From Roseibium sp. MMSF_3544 (GTDB lineage Bacteria; Pseudomonadota; Alphaproteobacteria; Rhizobiales; Stappiaceae): a DNA stretch of 45,958 nt. The translations under genes were made by a program, and so were the position numbers. The notes under the pieces were generated by a model, which was not told the DNA's origin, did no database searches, and saw only the letters and a program-made list of their open reading frames with translations. Below, in pieces: positions 18,906 through 27,067 of this stretch (the first letter of the stretch is position 1; every line of letters starts with the position of its first letter). The stretch is from the NCBI RefSeq assembly GCF_030732845.1, contig NZ_JASHKA010000037.1:1-45958 (forward strand), in the 5' to 3' direction.

Positions 18906-20087
18906 TTACTTCCCGATGCCGATTTCCCGGAGCGTCTCGCGGAAGCTGCGTTCGCGGTCGGAATAGCGATCAACCAGCTCAGAGGCGTTCAGTCCCTCCA
19001 GGTGGTTGGCAACATAGCCAGCCCTGTCGCCGGTCCTGTCGAGTTCATGCCGGTCGATGGCCGGAAGTCCCGAGTATCCAAGCATTTCGCGCATCCGGTC
19101 ATCGATTGCCACCATGAGGCTCGGCACCGCCGACTGCATCGCGATGATCGATCCGTGAAACCTGCGACCGAAGTTGAAGTCCATGGATGCAGCCCAGCCA
19201 CGCCACTGGTTTGTATCGAAGAAGGTGCGCACAACGAATGGCTGATCCCGCTTTTCGATGCCCGGGTAGGCAAGCGATCCGATCATCTGGCCTGTCGCTG
19301 AATTATAGATGCGGCCGTTTTCGTCAGGTTCCACCTTCATGTCGAAATGAAGGAATTCGTCCTGCACCACATACTCAGGAGCGCTGCCCGCCGGTTCCAG
19401 TGCGTTGGCATCCAGGATGGGTTCCTGGTCGCCGCCGAGGTAGCCGGAATAGATTGTCCGGGCCTTTCCGATCCGGACCTTGGGCAATTTCTTCATCGAT
19501 GCGCGCATGTTGTGCGGCATGAAATAGATTGACGGACAACCGGTCGGGCGCACGAAGGAGAACCCCTGGTCCTTGAGATAACCGGCGGTCTCGTGCCCGC
19601 GGGTCAAAAAGAAGGAATCGCGTTCCTTGAGAACTTGCAGAAGCCGTTTCGTGCCGGCAGGCAGCTCCTTTTTCTCCAGGTCGTTCCGGTTCTGCATGCC
19701 GATACCCAACATGACGATGGGCATCTTCAGTTCACCGAGGACTTTCGCTTCCGCGTCGGCCGAAAGGCCGTTGCGCAAAAGGTTCGCGCAGGTGAAGACG
19801 CAGATGTCGAACTGGCTGTTGAACTCTTCCAGGCTCTCGCCTTTGGTGACCAGGTTGTAAAGGTGCCAGAACGGAATGACTTTTGCGCTTGGAACAAGCG
19901 CCGCCATCGCGCCTTCACCAATCAGGTAGTTTCCTGAATTGCTGATACCGCGCAGTTCCTCAAGGAACTGTTCCTTCGTTTCTGGTTGCTTTTGTTGCTC
20001 GGAGTAGAAAACCGACAGGCCTTGTGCGCCCTTTACCAAACGTGTGAAATGCCCAGGAATGCCTGTCACGAGAATTCTAGGTGGCAT
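18906..20087 (-). CDS. polysaccharide pyruvyl transferase family protein
   Basis: This 393-residue protein resembles the PF04230 pyruvyl transferase family, which attaches ketal-linked pyruvate from PEP to exopolysaccharide sugars. Typical features are the N-terminal glycine-rich strand (NYLIGEGAMAALVPSAKVIPFW), PIVMLGIGMQN, a central FLTRGHETAGYLKD block, PTGCPSIYFMPHN and the late GRRFHGSIIAMQSAVPSLMVA segment. There is no signal peptide, so it acts in the cytoplasm on lipid-linked units. It starts 39 bases after the glycosyltransferase stop with a GAGG site. Members that were never tested biochemically are common, so the donor is inferred. Confidence 0.82.
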   Translation of the reverse strand: MPPRILVTGIPGHFTRLVKGAQGLSVFYSEQQKQPETKEQFLEELRGISNSGNYLIGEGAMAALVPSAKVIPFWHLYNLVTKGESLEEFNSQFDICVFTCANLLRNGLSADAEAKVLGELKMPIVMLGIGMQNRNDLEKKELPAGTKRLLQVLKERDSFFLTRGHETAGYLKDQGFSFVRPTGCPSIYFMPHNMRASMKKLPKVRIGKARTIYSGYLGGDQEPILDANALEPAGSAPEYVVQDEFLHFDMKVEPDENGRIYNSATGQMIGSLAYPGIEKRDQPFVVRTFFDTNQWRGWAASMDFNFGRRFHGSIIAMQSAVPSLMVAIDDRMREMLGYSGLPAIDRHELDRTGDRAGYVANHLEGLNASELVDRYSDRERSFRETLREIGIGK

Positions 20088-20126
20088 GCAATGATATCCT
20101 CTTTGTTTGCTTCCCCCGCAAGCGTT

Positions 20127-22808
20127 TCACTCCGCTGCCACAACACCGCGATATGCGGTCTCGTCCGTGGCGCGCGACTTTGGGCGTACTGCCGACGAAT
20201 TCACGACCGTGTCGTCGCACCAGCCGATGAAGGAAGCGAACGAGGTCGACCACGAGCGCCGCTGCGCTGACCTCAAACAACCTTCCACGACAGGCGCCAG
20301 TTTCTGCCGGTTGTTGGCCACTTCCCTGATTGTGCTCACCAGTTCGGTGACGACGCCGACATCGGTCGGTGCATCGATCAGGATGCCGTCTTCCCAATGG
20401 GTGATGAGTTCACCGACCGCGCCGACATCGGTGGCAATCGGGACACATCCAAGCTGCTGGGCTTCGGCAATCATCAGGGGAGCGCCCTCCCATCGGGATG
20501 GCATAACCAGGATATCGGCCCATCCTAAGGCCTTAATAAGGTCATTGCTTGAAAACACCGGAGGGCGCACGACGACACCTTGTTCCCGCAGCCTGTCACT
20601 CCAGGAGACAGCCGAGTCCGCCAGGATTTCCCCACCAATCGCGACCGCTTCGAAGGGCACTCCCGACGCGCGCAACTGACCGATCGCGGCAGAAAGGCGG
20701 TCGATGCCCTTCTGTCTGTCGAGACGGCCCATATAGAGCAGCCGGAGACGCCGATCCTGACCCTCCATCCGGCGCTGCGACATCACTTCGGAAACCAGGG
20801 CCGGGGTGACGGAAAAACTCGCACAATTCGGGACAGCGAACGTCTTCTCAAACGGGACACCGAAACTGTGCAGATAGGTCTTCAACTGTTCGGAACATGT
20901 CAGGAAGGCGTCATAACAATGTTCGTGTGCGATGGCCGCATAGGGTTGACCGGCCGGGCGCTGGAAAACGGTGCTGTCAATGACGTGCAGATAACAGGCG
21001 GTGCGTGCTCCCTCCGACCTTAGCCGTGAGATCAACGGATGCACCGCCATGACGTGATTGTTTACGACGAGGTCAAATCCGGACAGCAGACCCTTGAGCG
21101 GTTGCCAGTCCATCGGATGATCTTCGGAAATGAAGTCCTGACCCACGAACAGACCTGAACTGCCCCAGGCGGGGATGCCCTCGTCCCAAAAGTGAAGGTA
21201 GTCGAAGCTTTTTTCGAACTCGTCGATGACATCCATACGTGTGGTGCCGAGAACGAAGAGATGGGTCTCGTACCCTGCTGCCCTCAATTCCCCGGCCGCC
21301 GCATAGATGACCTTTTCCGCGCCGCCGAAGGAGGCGTTCGGGACCAGGAGGGCCGCCGTTCGCTTGCCGCCCTGATTATGTCCGAGCGGCAGGACCGGCG
21401 AGCCGCCGAGTTCCCTGCGCAGGGCCTTGTACAATTCCGAATAGGGCATGAACCGCATCGGGCGCCAGGTCCAACGTTTGTCGGCCATCTGGCGAAACGA
21501 GCTTGATGCGACCGCATTGACGCAGTTCAGAACCACTTGCTGCGGGGAAATGAGCGATCGACGCGGCAGCTTGCGCGGGTAAGGGAAGCACACATTCAAC
21601 ACGGCGAGCGTCGGCCAGACCTGATCGGCGGCGATCGAGGAAAACCAGTCCAGCGCGTTGTTGCTGATCACGTCCCTGATCAGGGCGGTGGACAGGAAAA
21701 TGAGGTCCGCCGGGGGAATGTTTTGCGCGCCGGAGTCATGGAGCGTCGAACTGATTTCCCTTTGTTGCCTGTCGTTGCTCAGATGAACGAAGACGACGTT
21801 GGCTTTCTCACTCAGGCTCTCCAGATGCGCCAGGATGCCCGGCAGCATGCGGGAGCCCTGCAGGAGATCCAGTGTTGCTCTGCTTCCGGCCATCACGAAG
21901 GGTGGAAAATGGACATTGTCCGGTTCGCCGATACTGGCCCAGAACTCGGCAATAAGATCATCCAGAAGCATGGTCCTGCGCGGTTTGTTCGGATCGGTGA
22001 AACAGGACAGGGACCCGTCTTCGGTGCGCATGAACATGTAGCGCGGACATTCTTCGTGTTCGAAGTCTACCAGCGTCGGACGCTGATAAAGGGCCTTGTG
22101 CCTCTTCTTCAGAAAGCTTTCCGAAGCGGCCCGATCCCGGTTGGCATCCTTGAAGCGGCTTTCGGCCCGCAAGCGGTACTCGAAGGTCGTGTCGTGGCAG
22201 GGCATGCCAACAAAACCGTGTTCGATGCAGCTCAGCCAGAACTCCCAGTCCTCGAACCCGTTTTGCCTGTCGTCATTGAAGCGAACGCCGGAGTGGAAAA
22301 CCTCCATCGAGATCATCGACCCGGTGTCGCAGATATTGTCGGTAATGCAGTGAACCAGACGGGAATAGCGGTTGCCATAATGCGATCGCCAGCTTACCGA
22401 GAAGGTGTCGATATTCGTGTAAACCCAGCCGCACTCGTTCGACACAAGGGCCTTGTAGAGTGTCTCGATCGTCGTCGGCAGGACCCGGTTGTCGGCATCG
22501 AGAAAGTAAATGGCACGGGCGTCCGGCAATTCTTCCAGCACAAAGTCGATTGCCCGGTTGCGCGCTCCGCCCGGCCCTGCATTCACTCCGAACACCACGT
22601 GGATCTGCGGGTAGGCCGCCGCGTAAAGAAGAAGCAGGTCGAAGGTTTCATTCCGGATGTCACCGTCGACGGACACCACAATTTCCAGACGGCAATTCGG
22701 CGTGTTCGATGACAGGACAGACTGGATTGCCTCCATGGCCAGCGCCGCATGCCCGTATAGCGGCATCGCGACGACGATCAGATCGGAAGGGTCCTCACTG
22801 CTGGACAT
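20127..22808 (-). CDS. two-domain glycosyltransferase (GT2 + GT4)
   Basis: This 893-residue protein fuses two glycosyltransferases. The N-terminal GT-A domain (about 8-260) has LIVVAMPLYGH, GPGGARNRAIDF and the DAD metal motif in YFLDADNRV, as in GT2 enzymes. The C-terminal GT-B domain (about 470-865) has YMGRLDRQKGIDRL at 692 and PSRWEGAPLMIAEAQQLG at about 770, as in GT4 enzymes. The link region of about 200 residues is less clear. It probably adds two successive sugars to a lipid-linked repeat unit. GGAAGGGG precedes the ATG. It overlaps the upstream gene by 14 bases. Confidence 0.88.
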   Translation of the reverse strand: MSSSEDPSDLIVVAMPLYGHAALAMEAIQSVLSSNTPNCRLEIVVSVDGDIRNETFDLLLLYAAAYPQIHVVFGVNAGPGGARNRAIDFVLEELPDARAIYFLDADNRVLPTTIETLYKALVSNECGWVYTNIDTFSVSWRSHYGNRYSRLVHCITDNICDTGSMISMEVFHSGVRFNDDRQNGFEDWEFWLSCIEHGFVGMPCHDTTFEYRLRAESRFKDANRDRAASESFLKKRHKALYQRPTLVDFEHEECPRYMFMRTEDGSLSCFTDPNKPRRTMLLDDLIAEFWASIGEPDNVHFPPFVMAGSRATLDLLQGSRMLPGILAHLESLSEKANVVFVHLSNDRQQREISSTLHDSGAQNIPPADLIFLSTALIRDVISNNALDWFSSIAADQVWPTLAVLNVCFPYPRKLPRRSLISPQQVVLNCVNAVASSSFRQMADKRWTWRPMRFMPYSELYKALRRELGGSPVLPLGHNQGGKRTAALLVPNASFGGAEKVIYAAAGELRAAGYETHLFVLGTTRMDVIDEFEKSFDYLHFWDEGIPAWGSSGLFVGQDFISEDHPMDWQPLKGLLSGFDLVVNNHVMAVHPLISRLRSEGARTACYLHVIDSTVFQRPAGQPYAAIAHEHCYDAFLTCSEQLKTYLHSFGVPFEKTFAVPNCASFSVTPALVSEVMSQRRMEGQDRRLRLLYMGRLDRQKGIDRLSAAIGQLRASGVPFEAVAIGGEILADSAVSWSDRLREQGVVVRPPVFSSNDLIKALGWADILVMPSRWEGAPLMIAEAQQLGCVPIATDVGAVGELITHWEDGILIDAPTDVGVVTELVSTIREVANNRQKLAPVVEGCLRSAQRRSWSTSFASFIGWCDDTVVNSSAVRPKSRATDETAYRGVVAAE

Positions 22809-24318
22809 GCGTTTTGCCCCTTCCTGCCAGGGAGACAGCTTGTTTTGCGATCCGGAAGTCGGAGATCTTCAGCCAGGAAAAATCGACGGAGTCACCGATC
22901 GCACCGCTGAGAACCACCAGGTTCATCGGACCAGGCAGCGGCTCGTCGAGCTGTATGTTGATGTTCACCGGATTGCCCGGACCGACCTTGCGCCAGCCGC
23001 TGAAAACGGAGCTGGGACTGTTTGATCCACTCCGGCCCGCTTCCTCCACTCTCGGCCGCGGATCTTCATTTGCGGGCGCAAGCAAGATACTGACGGCGGC
23101 GGGTCTGCCCTCCGGATGATCTATGATTGCGCTCACTGAAACGGAGACGGTTCCCGCTTCAAGCGCACCGCTGATCGCACCCGCAGTGATGCCGCCCGGA
23201 ACCGGATGGCACATGAGAGCGTTCTCATGCTCGAGAAAATTGACCGTCTCGAAATCAGGGATGACGGTTCTCACCGACACATCGGCCGTCTGCTTGAGCA
23301 GGTCCACAGGCAAATGATAGTTCTGAATTCGCGGAGCGTCGGACACGTCGGTCGGCGCAATCATGTTGGGCGTCAGAACCGGGGCGACACCCGGAACGCC
23401 TGTGTAAACGCGAAACGCCAACGGACGCATGTCGAGATCCGGATGCTCTGTTTCCGAACGGATTGTGTATCGCTCGCTGGCGATCGGGTAACCGAGCGAC
23501 AACCCGATCGTTTCAGAACCGGAGGTGGAAACGCGCAGGCGCAAGGTTTGTGCGCTGCCGCCGCAAGCACGCGAAAGTGAGAAGTAGTTCCACTCTGCAA
23601 CGAGGTTCTTGTAGTCGACGATCCATTCCATGATGGTTTCGTCGCTTTCGACATAGCTGAGCGTCACGCACAGTTCGCCCGCGCTCTTGGGCACGAAATT
23701 CATGTGCAGCGCGATCCCGGCCACACCGTGGCTGGACACCGGAAGAAGCTGATCGATGAAGCTTTTGGAAAGAAGCTGGCCGATGCCCTCGTCTTTCGGA
23801 TCGACATAGGGATCGTGCGCAAAAGCTTCCGTGAGCGGTTCCCAGTTTTTCGCCTGAAAGGCATCTTCCAGCGCCCGGTAGTTTTCAAGCAGCGCTTCAC
23901 GTTCGCGCCTCAGAAGCGTCAATTCCGACGCGATGGAGGCTGAAAACGAGGCGAGCTGTCCAACGCCGCCGCTCAGCAGCGCCTGAATGAGCGCGAAATC
24001 CCTTTCGCTGTTGCCCTGGTCGAGCCGCAACAGGGAAATTTCCGGAATGGTTTTCAGTCGACGGATGGATGCGAGCGTGGTTTTCAGTGCGGCTTCGGTT
24101 TCGTTGGAAAATGCAATCGCGAGCAGGGGAAAGGTGTTCCGGAACAAGGTTATGTCCGGCACGCCAGGATCGATGAACCTTACAAGATGCTCGATCGCAC
24201 TGTTTTCAATTGCTCGTCTGTCCTGCGCGGACGCCAATACCAGTTTTCGGCTCGCTGGCAACTGCCTTGGTGCTAACGACATTTCGTCTTGCGCTGTCCC
24301 TTGAAGCTTTCGATACAT
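22795..24318 (-). CDS. unknown protein heading the polysaccharide operon
   Basis: This 507-residue protein is of a family I do not recognise. Residues of roughly 90-170 are helical and charged (TLLRREREALLENYRALEDAF), suggesting a short coiled coil. The C-terminal 300 residues look like beta-rich sandwich domains with many V/T/S strands (GELCVTLSYVE, TLRLRVSTSGSE, VSVSVSAIIDHPEG), like carbohydrate-binding or lectin-type modules. There is no signal peptide or membrane helix. The start is uncertain: an in-frame GTG at 24339 would add seven residues, and an ATG at 24282 would shorten it. Its 14-base overlap with the glycosyltransferase gene ties it to polysaccharide assembly. Confidence 0.6.
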   Translation of the reverse strand: MYRKLQGTAQDEMSLAPRQLPASRKLVLASAQDRRAIENSAIEHLVRFIDPGVPDITLFRNTFPLLAIAFSNETEAALKTTLASIRRLKTIPEISLLRLDQGNSERDFALIQALLSGGVGQLASFSASIASELTLLRREREALLENYRALEDAFQAKNWEPLTEAFAHDPYVDPKDEGIGQLLSKSFIDQLLPVSSHGVAGIALHMNFVPKSAGELCVTLSYVESDETIMEWIVDYKNLVAEWNYFSLSRACGGSAQTLRLRVSTSGSETIGLSLGYPIASERYTIRSETEHPDLDMRPLAFRVYTGVPGVAPVLTPNMIAPTDVSDAPRIQNYHLPVDLLKQTADVSVRTVIPDFETVNFLEHENALMCHPVPGGITAGAISGALEAGTVSVSVSAIIDHPEGRPAAVSILLAPANEDPRPRVEEAGRSGSNSPSSVFSGWRKVGPGNPVNINIQLDEPLPGPMNLVVLSGAIGDSVDFSWLKISDFRIAKQAVSLAGRGKTHVQQ

Positions 24319-24804
24319 TTGGAACGGCCAATCCCGCACTTCAACTGCATTTTCGAAACAAAAACCTCTCTAAACTACAGCAAATACTCATCTTTCGCTG
24401 TGTTTGTGCCCTGCAGCACAGGAATATCATGAAATAAAATTAGATGTAACCATGAATTGAAGAAATAAAAACAAAATTATTGTAAGTAATTTTGAACTAT
24501 TTTACGTCTATTTTTTCGGAGAAATTGACGCCGCCTGGAGGCCTAGGCAACATCAGACAGGCTTTGTAGACCGGGCAGGGGAGGCGTGTGTGCCGCGCCC
24601 ACGGGTGCCACGCCCGTTTCGAACGCACTTCTATTATATGAAATTTCAAGATACTGAATTCATTCAATCGGTGTTTTTATCGATTTCAGAGATAATAAAT
24701 GTGTTCTCGTTGGGGCCGGCAAGATGCGGTCCTTTCTCACCTACTGATCACACAAGCGCGTGCTGAAGCGTCTGCACGCCGGGTCCAGAAAGCGAGAATT
24801 CCTC
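24319..24804. other. AT-rich intergenic region between divergent genes
   Basis: This gap of about 485 bases separates the minus-strand polysaccharide operon from the plus-strand crotonase gene. Bases 24361-24520 are strikingly AT-rich against the GC-rich surroundings and include the near-perfect dyad AAAATTATT-GTA-AGTAATTTT at 24473-24493. A small hairpin ACGGGTG-CCA-CGCCCGT followed by TTT lies at 24601-24620. The stretch must hold the promoters of both units. AT-rich leaders of this kind are known targets of Ros/MucR-type regulators of alphaproteobacterial exopolysaccharide genes; this is inference. Confidence 0.5.
24473..24493. promoter_or_regulatory. AT-rich dyad upstream of the polysaccharide operon
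   Basis: AAAATTATT and AGTAATTTT form a nine-base inverted repeat with one G-T wobble and spacer GTA. It lies about 155 bases before the start of the operon's first gene, in a stretch nearly free of G and C. It is a candidate binding site for a silencer or activator, or simply part of an intrinsically bent promoter. Confidence 0.35.
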
Positions 24805-25650
24805 ATGAAGTACGAAAACTTCTCCACCTTCAACGTTCAACTCGACAATGGCATTGCCTGGGTGACGTTCGATTATCCGCCGGTCAACGTGCAAGGGCAG
24901 CAGATGCTGGCTGACCTGAACAGTCTCGCGATGCGACTGGAACGGGACCGCGAAACCAAAGTGGTCGTGTTCCAGTCTGCCAATCCTGAAATCTGGGTCT
25001 GTCATTATGACACCGAGCTTTTGAAGGACATGTCGGACGAGGCGGTTTCGCGCGAAGACGCGCAATTGCTCGACCTGCAGTCAGTTTGCGAGCGGATCAG
25101 CAAAGTGCCCCAGGCAACCATTGCGAAGCTTGAGGGGTTTGCCCGCGGCGGCGGGCATGAACTCGCCCTGGCTCTGGATATGCGATTTGCGGCGCGCGGC
25201 AAGTACAAGTTCATGCAAATGGAAGTCGGCATGGGCATTCTGCCCTGTGGCGGCGGCGCTTCGCGCATGGCGCGCCAGACCGGCCTCGGGCGAGCGCTGG
25301 AGATCATCCTCAGTGCACGCGACTTTGACGCGGACGAGGCCGAGGCGCTCGGCACCATCAACAAGGCGCTGGACCCGGACGAGATCGGTGCCTATGTCGA
25401 AAACCTTGCCCGGCGTATCGCCCAATTCCCGGCGGAGTCGATCAATGCCTGCAAACAGGCTGTTTATGAGTCCATCGACAAACCGATCGATGAAGCCCTG
25501 AAGGCGGAGGCCTACTGGCTTTACCAGGCGACCAGCAAGACACCGGCACTCAAGCGGTTCAGGATTGCTGATGAGCAAGGTCTTGAGCATGACATCGAGA
25601 ACCAGCGCAACTGGAATGAACTTGTCATGAAGGTGCAGGAAATCCAGTAA
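24805..25650 (+). CDS. enoyl-CoA hydratase/isomerase (crotonase) family protein
   Basis: This 281-residue crotonase-fold protein acts on a CoA thioester. Both glutamates used by enoyl-CoA hydratases are in place: E119 in ARGGGHELALALD and E140 in FMQMEVGMG. The second oxyanion-hole block is GFARGGGHE, but the usual FxAGxDL of the first oxyanion segment is replaced by IWVCHYDTEL, so the precise reaction is uncertain. I chose the ATG at 24805, since the extension back to 24760 lacks family similarity. The ribosome site is weak (GCGAGAAT). It stands alone and ends in a strong terminator. Confidence 0.85.
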   Translation: MKYENFSTFNVQLDNGIAWVTFDYPPVNVQGQQMLADLNSLAMRLERDRETKVVVFQSANPEIWVCHYDTELLKDMSDEAVSREDAQLLDLQSVCERISKVPQATIAKLEGFARGGGHELALALDMRFAARGKYKFMQMEVGMGILPCGGGASRMARQTGLGRALEIILSARDFDADEAEALGTINKALDPDEIGAYVENLARRIAQFPAESINACKQAVYESIDKPIDEALKAEAYWLYQATSKTPALKRFRIADEQGLEHDIENQRNWNELVMKVQEIQ

Positions 25651-25659
25651 CTGTCACAG

Positions 25660-25697
25660 CAGCGCCCGCCGAATGGCCGGGCGCTGGACACTTTTTT
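25660..25697 (+). terminator. intrinsic terminator after the crotonase gene
   Basis: CAGCGCCCG at 25660-25668 pairs perfectly with CGGGCGCTG at 25678-25686 around a nine-base loop, and a run of six T follows at 25692-25697. It begins ten bases after the stop codon. This is a textbook factor-independent terminator. Confidence 0.85.
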
Positions 25698-25786
25698 CTG
25701 CCGCCGTGTTCTTGCCGGGCGAAAACCGGTGAGAGCCGGTGGCGGTGCTAGGGTACGTTTCCGGACGTAGGGATCGTTAGGCTTAC

Positions 25787-25826
25787 CGAAAAGACTCGGA
25801 CCGAAACGTTGGTCCGGGTCTTTTCG
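25787..25826. terminator. bidirectional terminator between convergent genes
   Basis: Arms 25787-25802 and 25811-25826 form a 16-base-pair stem with one G-T pair around GAAACGTT. The stem has AAAA on its left side and TTTT on its right side, so both strands show a hairpin ending in a short T tract. It lies between the crotonase gene and the convergent repeat-protein gene and probably serves the latter. Confidence 0.75.
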
Positions 25827-25909
25827 CGGGCGTTGACGGGAACTCGTTGCTCCCGCTCGGTCTGCCCGTCTAAAAAAACGACAGGCAGACAGCAGAAAGC
25901 TAACTTTTC

Positions 25910-25927
25910 CTGAGTCCGTAGACTCAG
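25910..25927. repeat. hairpin just after the acidic repeat gene
   Basis: CTGAGTC-CGTA-GACTCAG is a perfect seven-base-pair hairpin that starts seven bases beyond the stop codon of the minus-strand gene. No T run follows on the minus strand, so it is more likely a 3'-end stabilising structure than the terminator itself. A further dyad, GTCTGCC/GGCAGAC, lies at 25860-25890. Confidence 0.45.
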
Positions 25928-25933
25928 TGTCGC

Positions 25934-27067
25934 TTAAACGAAGTTAAAATCGTCACCGGTGATTATCAGCGTATCAACGCTGTCGCCACCAGCATCAACT
26001 TGAATGATCGCGCTGTCTTCATCGCCAGCGAGGTAACGCACATTCGGATCGCCCGCGAGCGCTAGTTCCACCAGGCCTTCGGCTTCACCTGAATCCATTC
26101 TTGACCCGCCGAGAATGTCTTTGGCGTCTTTGCTATCGACAAAACTGTCACTTCCGAAGAAGAAGCTGTTTGCTTCGTCATAGTCGAAAAAAGCGGTTTG
26201 GCTAACCGCGTTTTTCATGTCGAGACCGTCTTGCTCACCGCCGTTGCCGATGACTTTGTTTCCGATCTCGTCAAAGAGCGCGTCACCTTTGAGCACAAGA
26301 GTGTCGACGACGGTGCCGCCCCTCGTTGTAATGTTTACAATGAATGCCGATCCATTGAAGTCGATTTCGATCCCGTCGTCGTTTTGACCATCGTCACTCA
26401 AGGCATAGTTAACCAACGCGGCAGCTTCATCTAGTTCGAGCTTAGAACCGCCGATGATTGCTTTAACTGCTGAACTATCAACATCAGCGTCGTTGCCGAC
26501 AAAACCTTTGTCTTTGTCATCTTCGTAGTCGTAAACCGCAATCTGAGAATCCTTATTCTTTAGGTCTAGTAGCGTTGGAAGCGCTTCGCAGATTGCAGGA
26601 ATGTCTGACAACGAAGCAAGGACCTCGTTCAACTGATCTCCTTCGAACCGAAGTACGTCCGTGGACCAATCCCCGGCAACGAGTATTTCAACGGCACCGC
26701 TTTCGATCTTACCAAGTTGAATAGAGTCTGTTTCACCAAGCGCAGCAACCTTGATCAGTTCAATAAGTTCTGCGTCGACCTCACCAGACTCATTGTCTAT
26801 CAGGCCAAGTTCCTTGTTTTGGAACCGCTTCCCATCCTGACCCATCGATGCGATATCTTTGAATGCCTGGTTCTCCTTGATGTCGAGAACTGTCAAGGCA
26901 TTGATGTTATCAAGGTCGATCGTATACGCCTTGGAGCGATCACCAAAATCAACAACTCCAACGTTTCCGCTTTTTTCGCTGGTTTTAAAGACACCGACGT
27001 CTTTCTCGTTGAGATAAGGGTCCTTCTTGGAGTCACCTTCCACGATCATGTCTAAAGCACTAGCCAT
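25934..27067 (-). CDS. acidic repeat protein with type I secretion-like C-terminus
   Basis: This 377-residue, very acidic protein is unrecognised. A unit of about 110-118 residues repeats: strand motifs GDWSTDVLRFEGD (132-144), GGTVVDTLVLKGDA (250-263) and GGDSVDTLIITGDD (360-373), and a motif V-D-S-x2-[AV]-K-x-I-[IL]-G-G-S at about 196 and 310. It has no Sec signal and ends in DDFNFV. Acidic, glycine- and aspartate-rich proteins ending in a few hydrophobic residues are typical of type I secretion substrates. The ATG at 27067 has GGTGGAG upstream and is preferred over one at 27109. Base use is more AT-rich than in its neighbours. Confidence 0.65.
   Translation of the reverse strand: MASALDMIVEGDSKKDPYLNEKDVGVFKTSEKSGNVGVVDFGDRSKAYTIDLDNINALTVLDIKENQAFKDIASMGQDGKRFQNKELGLIDNESGEVDAELIELIKVAALGETDSIQLGKIESGAVEILVAGDWSTDVLRFEGDQLNEVLASLSDIPAICEALPTLLDLKNKDSQIAVYDYEDDKDKGFVGNDADVDSSAVKAIIGGSKLELDEAAALVNYALSDDGQNDDGIEIDFNGSAFIVNITTRGGTVVDTLVLKGDALFDEIGNKVIGNGGEQDGLDMKNAVSQTAFFDYDEANSFFFGSDSFVDSKDAKDILGGSRMDSGEAEGLVELALAGDPNVRYLAGDEDSAIIQVDAGGDSVDTLIITGDDFNFV

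Noticed and set aside
21537..22712. A 391-codon plus-strand open frame opposite the glycosyltransferase
   Set aside because: It is antisense to the GT2 domain and has no coherent domain content.
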